A DNA stretch of 64,000 bases from Adiantum capillus-veneris. Taxonomy: Eukaryota > Streptophyta > Polypodiopsida > Polypodiales > Pteridaceae. The notes beneath the pieces are model-generated. The model was not told the DNA's origin. It saw only the letters and a program-made list of their open reading frames with translations, and ran no database searches. The stretch's first letter is position 1. Each line of letters begins with the position of its first letter. This document shows positions 10,101 through 23,700 of the stretch, piece by piece. Both the position numbers and the translations under genes were made by a program. The stretch spans positions 87,159,278 to 87,223,277 of the forward strand of contig CM043967.1 in assembly GCA_014529385.2 (NCBI GenBank), in the 5' to 3' direction.

Positions 10101-13100
10101 GTTACAATGGAGGCTAGCTTGCACAATTCGTGGACCTTTTCTTCTCTTTCTGTTTCATTAAATTTAGCTTCGACAAGTGGTGGAGCTTGGAACAAAACCC
10201 CCATATAAAACCTATCATGGTCACTCCAAGTGGTAAGAAAGAATGACCTTTAATATATAGACTTATAGGTTGGACAAGTGGTGGACCTTGAATGTAAACC
10301 CCCCATCTACGAAATATGGTGGGTTTAAGGTATTTAGATGGAGTCTAGCATCTTGGAGACATGGTGCACCTTGCTTCTCTTCATGTTTCCATGGAGCCTG
10401 TCTTGGACAAATGGTAGAGCATCCTTCTCTCAATGTTTCAATGGAGCCTAGCTTGGACAAGTGGTGGACCTTTGCTTCTCTCTCTCTTTCAATAGAGTTA
10501 ACGTGGACAAGTGGTGGAGCTTGGAACCAAACCCCCATGTAAAACCTATCATGGTTACTGCAAGTGGTAAGAAAGAATAACCTTTAAGATATAGACTTAT
10601 AGGTTGGACAAGTGGTGGACCTTAACACCCACATATTGTTAATATAATGACATAGAGTGGAAAAGTGGTGAATCTTCAGACAAAACCACTAATGATACTA
10701 GCGATAATAGCTTGGACAAGTATCGGCCCTTGAATGTAAACCCCCCATGTACAAAATATCCTCGGTTTAAGGTATTTCGATGACGCCTAGCATCTTGGAG
10801 ACATGGTGCATCTTGCTTCTCTTCATTTTTCGATGGAGCCTATCTTGGACAAATGGTGGAGCATCCTTCTCTCTATGTTTCAATGGACCCTATCTTGGAC
10901 ACGTGGTGGACCTTTGCTTCTATCTATGATTCAATAGAGTTTGCTTGGACAAGTGCTGGACCTTGGAACTCAAACCCCCATGTGAAACCTATCATGGTCA
11001 CTCCAACTGGTGAGAAAGAATAACCTTTAAAATATAGGCTTATAGGTTGGACAAGTGGTGGACCTTAACACCCAAATATTCTTAATATAATGACATAGAG
11101 TGAAAAGGTGGTGAATCTTGAGACAAAACCACTCATGCTAATAGCGATAATAGCTTGGACAAGTGGTGGAACTTGAACGTAAACCCACCATGTTTCAATA
11201 GACTTAGCTTCGACAAATGGTGGAGCATCGTTCTCTCTATCCTTCAATGGAGCCTAGCTTGGACAAGTAGTGGACCTTTGCTTCTATCTATGATTCAATA
11301 GAGTTTGCTTGGACAAGTGGTGGACCTTAAAACTCAAACCCCCATGTGAAACCTATCATGGTCACTCCAAGTGTTGAGAAAGAATAACCTTTAAAATATA
11401 GGCTTATAGGTTGGACAAGTGGTGGACCTTAACACCCAAATATTCTTAATATAATGACATAGAGTGAAAAAGTGGTGAATCTTGAGACAAAACCACTCAT
11501 GCTACTAGCGATAATAGCTTGGACAAGTGGTGGAACTTGAACGTAAACCCACCATGTTTCAATAGACTTAGCTTCGACAAATGGTGGAGCATCGTTCTCT
11601 CCATCTTTGAATGGAGCCTATCTTTGAAAAGTAGTGGACCTTTGTTTCTCTCTAGGTTTCAATAGAGTTAGCTTGAACAAGTGGTGGACCTTGGAACCAA
11701 ACCCCCATGTAAAACCTGTCATGTTCACTCCAAGTGGTGAGAAAGAATAACCTTAATGATATATCCTTATAGGTTGGACAAGTGGTGGACCTTAACACCC
11801 AGATATTCTTAATATAATGGCATGGAGTGGAAAAGTGGTAAATCTTGAGAGCAAACTACTCATGCTACAAGCGATAATAGGTTGGAAAAGTGGTGGACCT
11901 TGAATGTAAACCCCCCATCTACGAAATATCGTGGGTTTAAGGTATTTAGATGGATCCTAGCATCTTGGAGACATGGTGCACCTTGCTTCTCTTCATGTTT
12001 CAATGGAGCCTATCTTGCACAAATGGTGGAGCATCCTTCTCTCCATGTTTCAATGGACCCTAGCTTGCACAAGTGGTGGACCTTTGCTTCTCTCTATGTT
12101 TGAATAGAGTTTTCTTGGACAAGTGGTGGACCTTGGAACTCAAACCCCCATGTGAAACCTATCATGGTCACTCCAAGTGGCGAGAAAGAATAACCTTTAG
12201 AATATAGGCTTATAGGTTGGACAAGTGGTGGAGCTTAACACCCAAATATTCTTAATATAATGACATAGAGTGAAAAAGTGGTGAATCTTGAGACAAAACC
12301 ACTCATGCTACTAACGATAATAGCTTGGACAAGTGGTGGAACTTGAACGTAAACCCCCCATGTTTCAATAGACTTAGCTTCGACAAATGGTGGAGCATCG
12401 TTCTCTCCATCTTTCAATGGAGCCTAGCTTGGACAAGTAGTCGACCTTTGTTTCTCTCTAGGTTTCAATAGAGTTAGCTTGGACAAGTGGTGGACCTTGG
12501 AACCAAACCCCCATGTAAAACCTATCATGGTCACTTCAAGTGGTGAGAAAGAATAACCTTAATAATATATCCTTATAGGTTGGACAAGTGGTGGACCTTA
12601 ACACCCAGATATTCTTAATATAATGGCATAGAGTGGAAAAGTGGTGAATCTTGAGACAAAACCACTCATGCTACTAGCGGTAATAGCTTGGACAAGTGGT
12701 GGACCTTGAACGTAAACCCCCCATGTTTTAATAGAGTTAGCTTCAAGAAATGATGGAGCATCCTTCTCTCCATGTCTCAATGGAGCCTAGCTTGGACAAG
12801 TGGATCTTTGTTTCTCTCTATGTTTCAATAGAGTTAGCTTGGACAAGTGGTGGACCTTGGAACCAAACCCCCATGTAAAACCTAGCATGATTCAATGGAG
12901 CCTAGCTTGGACAAGTGGTGGACCTTTGCTTCTCTCTATGATTCAATAGAGTTAGCTTGGACAAGTGGTGGACCTTGAAACCAAACCCCCACGTAAACCC
13001 CCATGAAGCCTAGCATCTTGGAAACATGGTGCACCTTGCTTCTCTTCATGTTTCAATAGAGCCTATCTTGGACAAATAGTGGAGCATCCGTCTCTCCATG

Positions 13101-15264
13101 TTTCAATGGACCCTAGCTTGCACAAGTGGTGGACCTTTGCTTCTATCTATGATTCAATAGAGTTTGCTTGGACAAGTGGTGGACCTTGGAACTCAAACCC
13201 CCATGTGAAACCTATCATGGTCACTCCAAGTGGTCAGAAAGAATAACCTTTAAAATATAGGCTTATAGGTTGGACAAGTGGTGGACCTTAACACACAAAT
13301 ATTCTTAATATAATGACATAGAGTGAAAAAGTGGTGAATCTTGAGACAAAACCACTCATGCTACTAGCAATAATAGCTTGGACAAGTGGTGGAACTTGAA
13401 CGTAAACCCACCATGTTTCAATAGACTTAGCTTCGACAAATGGTGGAGCATCGTTCTCTCCATCTTTCAATGGAGCCTAGCTTGGACAAGTAGTGGACCT
13501 TTGTTTCTCTCTAGGTTTCAATAGAGTTAGCTTGGACAAGTGGTGGACCTTGGAACCAAACACCCATGTAAAACCTATCAGTTTCACTCCAAGTGGTAGG
13601 AAAGAATAACCTTAATGATATATCCATTTAGGTTGGACAAGTGGTGGACCTTAACACCCAGATATTCTTAATATAATGGCATAGAGTGGAAAAGTGGTGA
13701 ATCTTGAGACAAAACCACTCATGCTACTAGCGGTAATAGCTTGGACAAGTGGTGGACCTTGAACGTAAACCCCCCATGTTTTAATAGAGTTAGCTTCGAG
13801 AAATGATGAAGCATCCTTCTCTCCATGTTTCAATGGAGCCTAGCTTAGACAAGTGGTGGACCTTTGCTTCTCTCTATAATTCAAACGAGTTAGCTTGGAC
13901 AAGTGGTGGAACTTGAAACCAAACCCCCATGTAAAACCTATCATGGTCACTCCAAGTGGTACGAAAGAATAACCTTTAATATGTAGCCTTATAGGTTATA
14001 CAAGTGGTGGACCTTAACACCCACATATTCTTAATATAATGACATAGAGTGGAAAAGTGGTGAATCTTAAGACCAAACCACTCAGGCTACTACCAATAAT
14101 AGCTTGGACAAGTGTTGCACCTTGAATGTAAACCCCTCATTTACGACATATCATGGGTTTAATGTTTTTAGATGGAGCATAGCATCTTGGAGACATGGTG
14201 CAGCTTGCTTCTCGTCATGTTTCAATGGAGCCTAACTTGGACAAATGGTGGAGCATCCTTCTCTCCATGTTACAATGGATCCTAGCCTGGACAAGTGGTG
14301 GACCTTTTCTTCTCTCTCTGTTTCAATATAGTTAGCTTGGACAAGTGGTGGAGCTTGGAACAAAAACCCAATATAAATCCTATCATGGTCACTCCAAGTG
14401 GTGAGAAAGAATAACCTTTAAGATATAGACTTATAGGTTGGACAAGTGGTGGAGCTTGAATGTAAACCCCCGATCTACGAAATATGGTGGGTTTAAGGTA
14501 TTTAGATGGAGTCTAGCATCTTGGAGACATGGTGCACCTTACTTCTGTTCATATTTCAATGGAGCCTATCTTGGACAAATGGTGGAGCATCCTTCTCTCC
14601 ATATTTCACTGGACCCTAGCTTGGACAAGTGGTGGACCTTTGCTTCTCTCTCTGTTTCAATAGAGTTAGCTTGGACAAGTGGTGGAGCTTGGAACCAAAC
14701 CCGCATGTAAAACCTATCATGGTTACTCCAAGTGGTAAGAAAGAATAACCTTTAAGATATAGACCTATAGGTTGGACAAGTGGTGGACCTTAACACCCAC
14801 ATATTGTTAATATAATGACATACTGTGGAAAAGTGGTGAATCTTGAGACAAATCCACTCATGCTACTAGCGATAATAGCTTGTACAAGTATCAGCCCTTG
14901 AATGTAAACCGCCCATGTACAAAATATCCTGGGTTTAAGGTATTTCGATGAAGCCTAGCATCTTGGAGACATGGTGCAGCTTGCATCTCTTCATTTTTCC
15001 ATGAAGCCTATCTTGGACAAATGGTGGAGCATTCGTCTCTCCATGTTTCAATGGACCCTAGCTTGGACAAGTGGTGGACCTTTGCTGATCTCTATGATTC
15101 AATAGAGTTAGCTTGGACAAGTGGTGGAGCTTGGAACCAAACCCCCGTGTAAAACCTATCATGGTCACTCCAAGTGGTGAGAAAGAATAACCTTTAAAAT
15201 ATAGGCTTATAGGTTGGACAAGTGGTGGACCTTTACACCCAAATATTCTTAATATAATGACATA
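7150..15264. repeat. Segmental duplication copy 1 (about 8.1 kb)
   Basis: Matches 20,998-29,072 almost base for base. Equivalent points lie at 7161/21009 and 7446/21294 (offset 13,848), 8683/22517 and 11065/24899 (offset 13,834), and 11882/25691 and 15058/28867 (offset 13,809). Its first part also matches copy 2: 7161/16145 at offset 8,984, then 8,982-8,983. Each offset step is explained by a visible small indel. The left boundary is approximate because flanking units are also similar. At about 15,264 the copy ends abruptly, joining ...aatataatgacat to ...ataatgaccaaaccactcagg. Confidence 0.83.
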
Positions 15265-15852
15265 TAATGACCAAACCACTCAGGCTACTACCAATAATAG
15301 CTTGGACAAGTGTTGGACCTTGAATGTAAACCCCTCATTTACGACATATCATGGGTTTAATGTTTTTAGATGGAGCATAGCATCTTGGAGACATGGTGCA
15401 GCTTGCTTCTCGTCATGTTTCAATGGAGCCTAACTTGGACAAATGGTGGACCATCCTTCTCTCCATGTTACAATGGATCCTAGCCTGGACAAGTGGTGGA
15501 CCTTTTCTTCTCTCTCTGTTTCAATACAGTTAGCTTGGACAAGTGGTGGAGCTTGGAACAAAAACCCAATATAAAACCTATCATGGTCACTCCAAGTGGT
15601 GAGAAAGAATAACCTTTAAGATATAGACTTATAGGTTGGACAAGTGGTGGAGCTTGAATGTAAACCCCCCATCTACGAAATATGGTGGGTTTAAGGTATT
15701 TAGATGGAGTCTAGCATCTTGGAGACATGGTGCACCTTACTTCTGTTCATATTTCAATGGAGCCTATCTTGGACAAATGGTGGAGCATCCTTCTCTCCAT
15801 GTTTCAATGGACCCTAGCTTGGACAAGTGGTGGACCTTTGCTTCTCTCTCTC
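15265..15852. repeat. Local re-duplication of about 1.2 kb
   Basis: From 15,27x the sequence repeats what began at 14,07x at an offset of 1,198 bp (14,438/15,636; accaaaccactcaggctact at both). About 26-30 bp of the expected 'd' segment is missing at the join. Rightward the similarity grades into copy 2. This stretch is also very close to about 32.4-33.0 kb: both share the variant ggttagtccaagtgg slightly downstream (15,918 and 33,031). Confidence 0.7.
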
Positions 15853-18800
15853 TTTCAATAGAGTTAGCTTGGACAAGTGGTGGAGCTTGGAACCAAACCC
15901 GCATGTAAAACCTATCATGGTTAGTCCAAGTGGTAAGAAAGAATAACCTTTAAGATATAGACCTATAGGTTGGACAAGTGGTGGACCTTAACACCCACAT
16001 ATTGTTAATATAATGACATAGAGTGGAAAAGTGGTGAATCTTGAGACAAATCCACTCATGCTACTAGCGATAATAGCTTGGACAAGTATCAGTCCTTGAA
16101 TGTAAACCGCCCATGTACAAAATATCCTGGGTTTAAGGTATTTCGATGACGCCTAGCATCTTGGAGACATGGTGCAGCTTGCTTCTCTTCACTTTTCGAT
16201 GGAGCCTATCTTGGACAAATGGTGGAGCATCCTTCTCTCTATGTTTCAATGGACCCTAGCTTGGACAAGTGGTGGACCTTTGCTGATCTCTATGATTCAA
16301 TAGAGTTAGCTTGGACAAGTGGTGGACCTTGGAACCAAACCCCCATGTAAAACCTATTATGGTCACTCAAGTGGTGAGAAAGAAAAACCTTTAAGATATA
16401 GCCTTATAGGTTGGACAAGTGGTGGACCTTAACACCCAAATATTCTTAATATAATGACATAGAGTGAAAAAGTGGTGAATCTTGAGACAAAACCAGTCAT
16501 GCTACTAGCGATAATAGCTTGGACAACTGGTGGACCTTGAACGTAAACCCCGCATGTTTCAATAGATTTAGCTTCGACAAATAGTGGAGCATCGTTCTCT
16601 CCATGTTTCAATGGAGCCTAGCTTGGACAAGTGGTGGACGTTTGTTTCTCTCTATGTTTCAATAGAGTTAGCTTGGACAAGTGGTGGACCTTGGAACCAA
16701 ACCCCCATGTAAAACCTATCATGGTCACTCCAAGTGGTGAGAAAGAATAAATATCCTTATAGGTTGGACAAGTGGTGGACCTTAACACCCAGATATTCTT
16801 AATATAATGGCATAGAGTGGAAAGGTGGTGAATCTTGAGACCAAACCACTCAGGCTACTACCAATAATAGCTTGGACAAGTGTTGGACCTTAAATGTAAA
16901 CGCCTCCTCGACGACATATCGTGGGTTTAATGTTTTTCGATGGAGCCTAGCAACTTGGAGACATGGTGCAGCTTGCTTCTCGCCATTTTTCAATGGAGCC
17001 TATCTTGGACAAATGGGGGAGCATCCTTCTCTCCATGTTTCAATGGAGCCTAGCTTGGACAAGTTGTGGACCTTTGCTTCTCCCTCTGTTTCAATAGAGT
17101 TATATTGGACAAGTGGCGGACCTTGGAACCAAATCCCCATGTAAAACCTATCATGGTCACTCCAAGTGGTAAGAGAGAATAACCTTTAAGATATAGACTT
17201 ATAGGTTGGACAAGTGGTGGACCTTAACACCTACATATTCTTAATATAATGACATAGAGTGGAAAAGTGGTGAATCTTGAGACAAAACCACTCATGCTAC
17301 TAGCGATAATAGCTTGGACAAGTGGTGGTACTTGAATGTAAACCCCCCATGTACAACATATTGTGGGTTTAAGGTATTTTGACGAAGCCTAGCATCTTGG
17401 AGACATGGTGCAACTTGCTTCTCTTCATGTTTCAATGGAGTCTATCTTGGACAAATAGTGGAGCATCCTTCTCTCCATGTTTCAATGGACCCTAGCTTGG
17501 ACAAGTGGTGGACCTTTGCTGATCTCTATGATTCAATAGAGTTAGCTTGGACAAGTGGTGGACCTTGGAACCCACCCCCATGTAAAACCTATCATGGTCA
17601 CTCCAAGTGGTGAGAAAGAATAACCTTTAAGATATAGCCTTATAGGTTGGACAAGTGGTGGACCTTAATACCCAAATATTCTTAATATAATGACATAGAG
17701 TGAGAAAGTGGTGAATCTTGACATAAAAGCACTCATGCTACTAGGGATAATAGCTTGGACAAGTGGTGGACCTTGAGCATAAACCCCCCATGTTTCAATA
17801 GACTTAGCTTCGACAAATGGTGGAGCATCGTTCTCTCCATGTTTCAATGGAGCCTAGCTTGGACAAGTGCTGGAACTTGGAACCAAACCCCCATGTAAAA
17901 CCTATCATGGTCACTCCAAGTGGGAAGAAAGAATAACCTTTAAGATGTAGCCTTATAGGTTGGACAAGTGGTGGACCTTAACACCCACATATTCTTAATA
18001 AAAGTGGTGAATCTTGAGACTAAACCACTCAGGTTACTAGCAATAATAGCTTATACAAGTGGTGGACGTTAAATGTAAACCCCTCATCTATGAAATATCG
18101 TGGGTTTAATGTATTTCGATGGAGTGTAGCATCTTGGAAACATGGTGCAGCTTGCTTCTCATCATGTTTCAATGGAGCCTATCTTGGACAAATGGTGGAG
18201 CATCCTTCTCTCCATGTTTCAATGGACCCTAGCTTGGACAAGTGGTGGACCTTTGTTTCTCTCTATGTTTCAATAGAGTTAGCTTGGACAAGTGGTGGAC
18301 CTTGGAACCAAACCCCCATGTAAAACCTATCATGGTCACTCCAAGTGGTAAGAAAGAATAACATTTAAGATGTAGCCTTATAGGTTGGACAAGTGGTGGA
18401 CCTTAGCACACACATATTCTTAATAAAAGTGGTGAATCTTGAGACCAAACCAATCAGGCTACTAGCAATAATAGTTTGGACAAGTGGTGGACCTTGAATG
18501 TAAACCCCTCATCTACGAAATATCGTGCGATTAATGTATGTCGATGGAGCATAGCATCTTGAAGACATGGTGCAGCTTGCTTCTCGTCATGTTTCAATGG
18601 AGCCTATCTTGAACAAATGGTGGACCATCCTTCTCTCCATGTTTCAACGGATCCTAGCTTGGACAAGTGTTGGACCTTTGTTTCTCTCTATGTTTCAATA
18701 GAGTTAGCTTGGACAAGTGGTGGACCTTGGAACCAAACCCCCATGTAAAACCTATCATGGTCACTCCAAGTGGTCAGAAAGAATAACCTTTAAGATGTAG

Positions 18801-20716
18801 CCTTATAGGTTGGACAAGTGGTGGACCTTAACACCCACATATTCTTAATATAATGACATAGAGTGGAAAAGTGGTGAATCTTGAGACCAAACCACTCAGG
18901 CTGCTAGCAATAATAGCTTGGACAAGTGTTGGACCTTGAATGTAAACCCCTCATCTATGACATATCGTGAGTTTAATGTTTTTAGATGGAGCCTAGCATC
19001 TTGGAGACATGGTGCAACTTGCTTCACGTCATGTTTCAATGGAGCCTATCTTGGACAAATGGTGGAGCATCCTTCTCTCCATGTTACAATGGAGGCTAGC
19101 TTGCACAATTCGTGGACCTTTTCTTCTCTTTCTGTTTCATTAAAGTTAGCTTCGACAAGTGGTGGAGCTTGGAACAAAACCCCCATATAAAACCTATCAT
19201 GGTCACTCCAAGTGGTAAGAAAGAATGACCTTTAATATATAGACTTATAGGTTGGACAAGTGGTGGACCTTGAATGTAAACCCCCCATCTACGAAATATG
19301 GTGGGTTTAAGGTATTTAGATGGAGTCTAGCATCTTGGAGACATGGTGCACCTTGCTTCTCTTCATGTTTCCATGGAGCCTGTCTTGGACAAATGGTAGA
19401 GCATCCTTCTCTCAATGTTTCAATGGAGCCTAGCTTGGACAAGTGGTGGACCTTTGCTTCTCTCTCTCTTTCAATAGAGTTAACGTGGACAAGTGGTGGA
19501 GCTTGGAACCAAACCCCCATGTAAAACCTATCATGGTTACTGCAAGTGGTAAGAAAGAATAACCTTTAAGATATAGACTTATAGGTTGGACAAGTGGTGG
19601 ACCTTAACACCCACATATTGTTAATATAATGACATAGAGTGGAAAAGTGGTGAATCTTGAGACAAAACCACTAATGATACTAGCGATAATAGCTTGGACA
19701 AGTATCGGCCCTTGAATGTAAACCCCCCATGTACAAAATATCCTCGGTTTAAGGTATTTCGATGACGCCTAGCATCTTGGAGACATGGTGCATCTTGCTT
19801 CTCTTCATTTTTCGATGGAGCCTATCTTGGACAAATGGTGGAGCATCCTTCTCTCTATGTTTCAATGGACCCTATCTTGGACACGTGGTGGACCTTTGCT
19901 TCTATCTATGATTCAATAGAGTTTGCTTGGACAAGTGCTGGATCTTGGAACTCAAACCCCCATGTGAAACCTATCATGGTCACTCCAACTGGTGAGAAAG
20001 AATAACCTTTAAAATATAGGCTTATAGGTTGGACAAGTGGTGGACCTTAACACCCAAATATTCTTAATATAATGACATAGAGTGAAAAAGTGGTGAATCT
20101 TGAGACAAAACCACTCATGCTACTAGCGATAATAGCTTGGACAAGTGGTGGAACTTGAACGTAAACCCACCATGTTTCAATAGACTTAGCTTCGACAAAT
20201 GGTGGAGCATCGTTCTCTCCATCTTTGAATGGAGCCTATCTTTGAAAAGTAGTGGACCTTTGTTTCTCTCTAGGTTTCAATAGAGTTAGCTTGAACAAGT
20301 GGTGGACCTTGGAACCAAACCCCCATGTAAAACCTGTCATGTTCACTCCAAGTGGTGAGAAAGAATAACCTTAATGATATATCCTTATAGGTTGGACAAG
20401 TGGTGGACCTTAACACCCAGATATTCTTAATATAATGGCATGGAGTGGAAAAGTGGTAAATCTTAAGAGCAAACTACTCATGCTACAAGCGATAATAGGT
20501 TGGAAAAGTGGTGGACCTTGAATGTAAACCCCCCATCTACGAAATATCGTGGGTTTTTGGTATTTAGATGGATCCTAGCATCTTGGAGACATGGTGCACC
20601 TTGCTTCTCTTCATGTTTCAATGGAGCCTATCTTGCACAAATGGTGGAGCATCCTTCTCTCCATGTTTCAATGGACCCTAGCTTGCACAAGTGGTGGACC
20701 TTTGCTTCTCTCTATG
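15853..20716. repeat. Segmental duplication copy 2 (4,864 bp)
   Basis: The same segment restarts at 20,717, giving a direct tandem duplication with a 4,864-bp period. The shared 13-mer tttcaatagagtt lies at 15,853 and 20,717. Left of it the two places differ (ctctctc versus ctctatg); right of it they match. Relative to copies 1 and 3, this copy lacks one complete higher-order unit of 364 bp at about 20,000-20,090. The pair 10,270/11,882 is 1,612 bp apart, whereas 19,252/20,500 is 1,248 bp apart. It also lacks one T at 16,372 (cactcaag versus cacttcaag). Confidence 0.83.
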
Positions 20717-23700
20717 TTTCAATAGAGTTAGCTTGGACAAGTGGTGGAGCTTGGAACCAAACCCGCATGTAAAACCTATCATGGTTAGTCCAAGTGGTAA
20801 GAAAGAATAACCTTTAAGATATAGACCTATAGGTTGGACAAGTGGTGGACCTTAACACCCACATATTGTTAATATAATGACATAGAGTGGAAAAGTGGTG
20901 AATCTTGAGACAAATCCACTCATGCTACTAGCGATAATAGCTTGGACAAGTATCAGCCCTTGAATGTAAACCGCCCATGTACAAAATATCCTGGGTTTAA
21001 GGTATTTCGATGACGCCTAGCATCTTGGAGACATGGTGCAGCTTGCTTCTCTTCACTTTTCGATGGAGCCTATCTTGGACAAATGGTGGAGCATCCTTCT
21101 CTCTATGTTTCAATGGACCCTAGCTTGGACAAGTGGTGGACCTTTGCTGATCTCTATGATTCAATAGAGTTAGCTTGGACAAGTGGTGGACCTTGGAACC
21201 AAACCCCCATGTAAAACCTATTATGGTCACTTCAAGTGGTGAGAAAGAAAAACCTTTAAGATATAGCCTTATAGGTTGGACAAGTGGTGGACCTTAACAC
21301 CCAAATATTCTTAATATAATGACATAGAGTGAAAAAGTGGTGAATCTTGAGACAAAACCAGTCATGCTACTAGCGATATTAGCTTGGACAACTGGTGGAC
21401 CTTGAACGTAAACCCCGCATGTTTCAATAGATTTAGCTTCGACAAATAGTGGAGCATCGTTCTCTCCATGTTTCAATGGAGCCTAGCTTGGACAAGTGGT
21501 GGACGTTTGTTTCTCTCTATGTTTCAATAGAGTTAGCTTGGACAAGTGGTGGACCTTGGAACCAAACCCCCATGTAAAACCTATCATGGTCACTCCAAGT
21601 GGTGAGAAAGAATAAATATCCTTATAGGTTGGACAAGTGGTGGACCTTAACACCCAGATATTCTTAATATAATGGCATAGAGTGGAAAAGTGGTGAATCT
21701 TGAGACCAAACCACTCAGGCTACTACCAATAATAGCTTGGACAAGTGTTGGACCTTAAATGTAAACGCCTCCTCGACGACATATCGTGGGTTTAATGTTT
21801 TTCGATGGAGCCTAGCAACTTGGAGACATGGTGCAGCTTGCTTCTCGCCATTTTTCAATGGAGCCTATCTTGGACAAATGGTGGAGCATCCTTCTCTCCA
21901 TGTTTCAATGGAGCCTAGCTTGGACAAGTTGTGGACCTTTGCTTCTCCCTCTGTTTCAATAGAGTTATATTGGACAAGTGGCGGACCTTGGAACCAAATC
22001 CCCATGTAAAACCTATCATGGTCACTCCAAGTGGTAAGAGAGAATAACCTTTAAGATATAGACTTATAGGTTGGACAAGTGGTGGACCTTAACACCTACA
22101 TATTCTTAATATAATGACATAGAGTGGAAAAGTGGTGAATCTTGAGACAAAACCACTCATGCTACTAGCGATAATAGCTTGGACAAGTGGTGGTACTTGA
22201 ATGTAAACCCCCCATGTACAAAATATTGTGGGTTTAAGGTATTTTGACGAAGCCTAGCATCTTGGAGACATGGTGCAACTTGCTTCTCTTCATGTTTCAA
22301 TGGAGTCTATCTTGGACAAATAGTGGAGCATCCTTCTCTCCATGTTTCAATGGACCCTAGCTTGGACAAGTGGTGGACCTTTGCTGATCTCTATGATTCA
22401 ATAGAGTTAGCTTGGACAAGTGGTGGACCTTGGAACCCACCCTCCATGTAAAACCTATCATGGTCACTCCAAGTGGTGAGAAAGAATAGCCTTATAGGTT
22501 GGACAAGTGGTGGACCTTAATACCCAAATATTCTTAATATAATGACATAGAGTGAGAAAGTGGTGAATCTTGACATAAAAGCACTCATGCTACTAGGGAT
22601 AATAGCTTGGACAAGTGGTGGACCTTGAGCATAAACCCCCCATGTTTCAATAGACTTAGCTTCGACAAATGGTGGAGCATCGTTCTCTCCATGTTTCAAT
22701 GGAGCCTAGCTTGGACAAGTGCTGGAACTTGGAACCAAACCCCCATGTAAAACCTATCATGGTCACTCCAAGTGGGAAGAAAGAATAACCTTTAAGATGT
22801 AGCCTTATAGGTTGGACAAGTGGTGGACCTTAACACCCACATATTCTTAATAAAAGTGGTGAATCTTGAGACTAAACCACTCAGGTTACTAGCAATAATA
22901 GCTTATACAAGTGGTGGACGTTAAATGTAAACCCCTCATCTATGAAATATCGTGGGTTTAATGTATTTCGATGGAGTGTAGCATCTTGGAAACATGGTGC
23001 AGCTTGCTTCTCATCATGTTTCAATGGAGCCTATCTTGGACAAATGGTGGAGCATCCTTCTCTCCATTTTTCAATGGACCCTAGCTTGGACAAGTGGTGG
23101 ACCTTTGTTTCTCTCTATGTTTCAATAGAGTTAGCTTGGACAAGTGGTGGACCTTGGAACCAAACCCCCATGTAAAACCTATCATGGTCACTCCAAGTGG
23201 TAAGAAAGAATAACATTTAAGATGTAGCCTTATAGGTTGGACAAGTGGTGGACCTTAGCACACACATATTCTTAATAAAAGTGGTGAATCTTGAGACCAA
23301 ACCAATCAGGCTACTAGCAATAATAGTTTGGACAAGTGGTGGACCTTGAATGTAAACCCCTCATCTACGAAATATCGTGCGATTAATGTATGTCGATGGA
23401 GCATAGCATCTTGAAGACATGGTGCAGCTTGCTTCTCGTCATGTTTCAATGGAGCCTATCTTGAACAAATGGTGGACCATCCTTCTCTCCATGTTTCAAC
23501 GGATCCTAGCTTGGACAAGTGTTGGACCTTTGTTTCTCTCTATGTTTCAATAGAGTTAGCTTGGACAAGTGGTGGACCTTGGAACCAAACCCCCATGTAA
23601 AACCTATCATGGTCACTCCAAGTGGTCAGAAAGAATAACCTTTAAGATGTAGCCTTATAGGTTGGACAAGTGGTGGACCTTAACACCCACATATTCTTAA

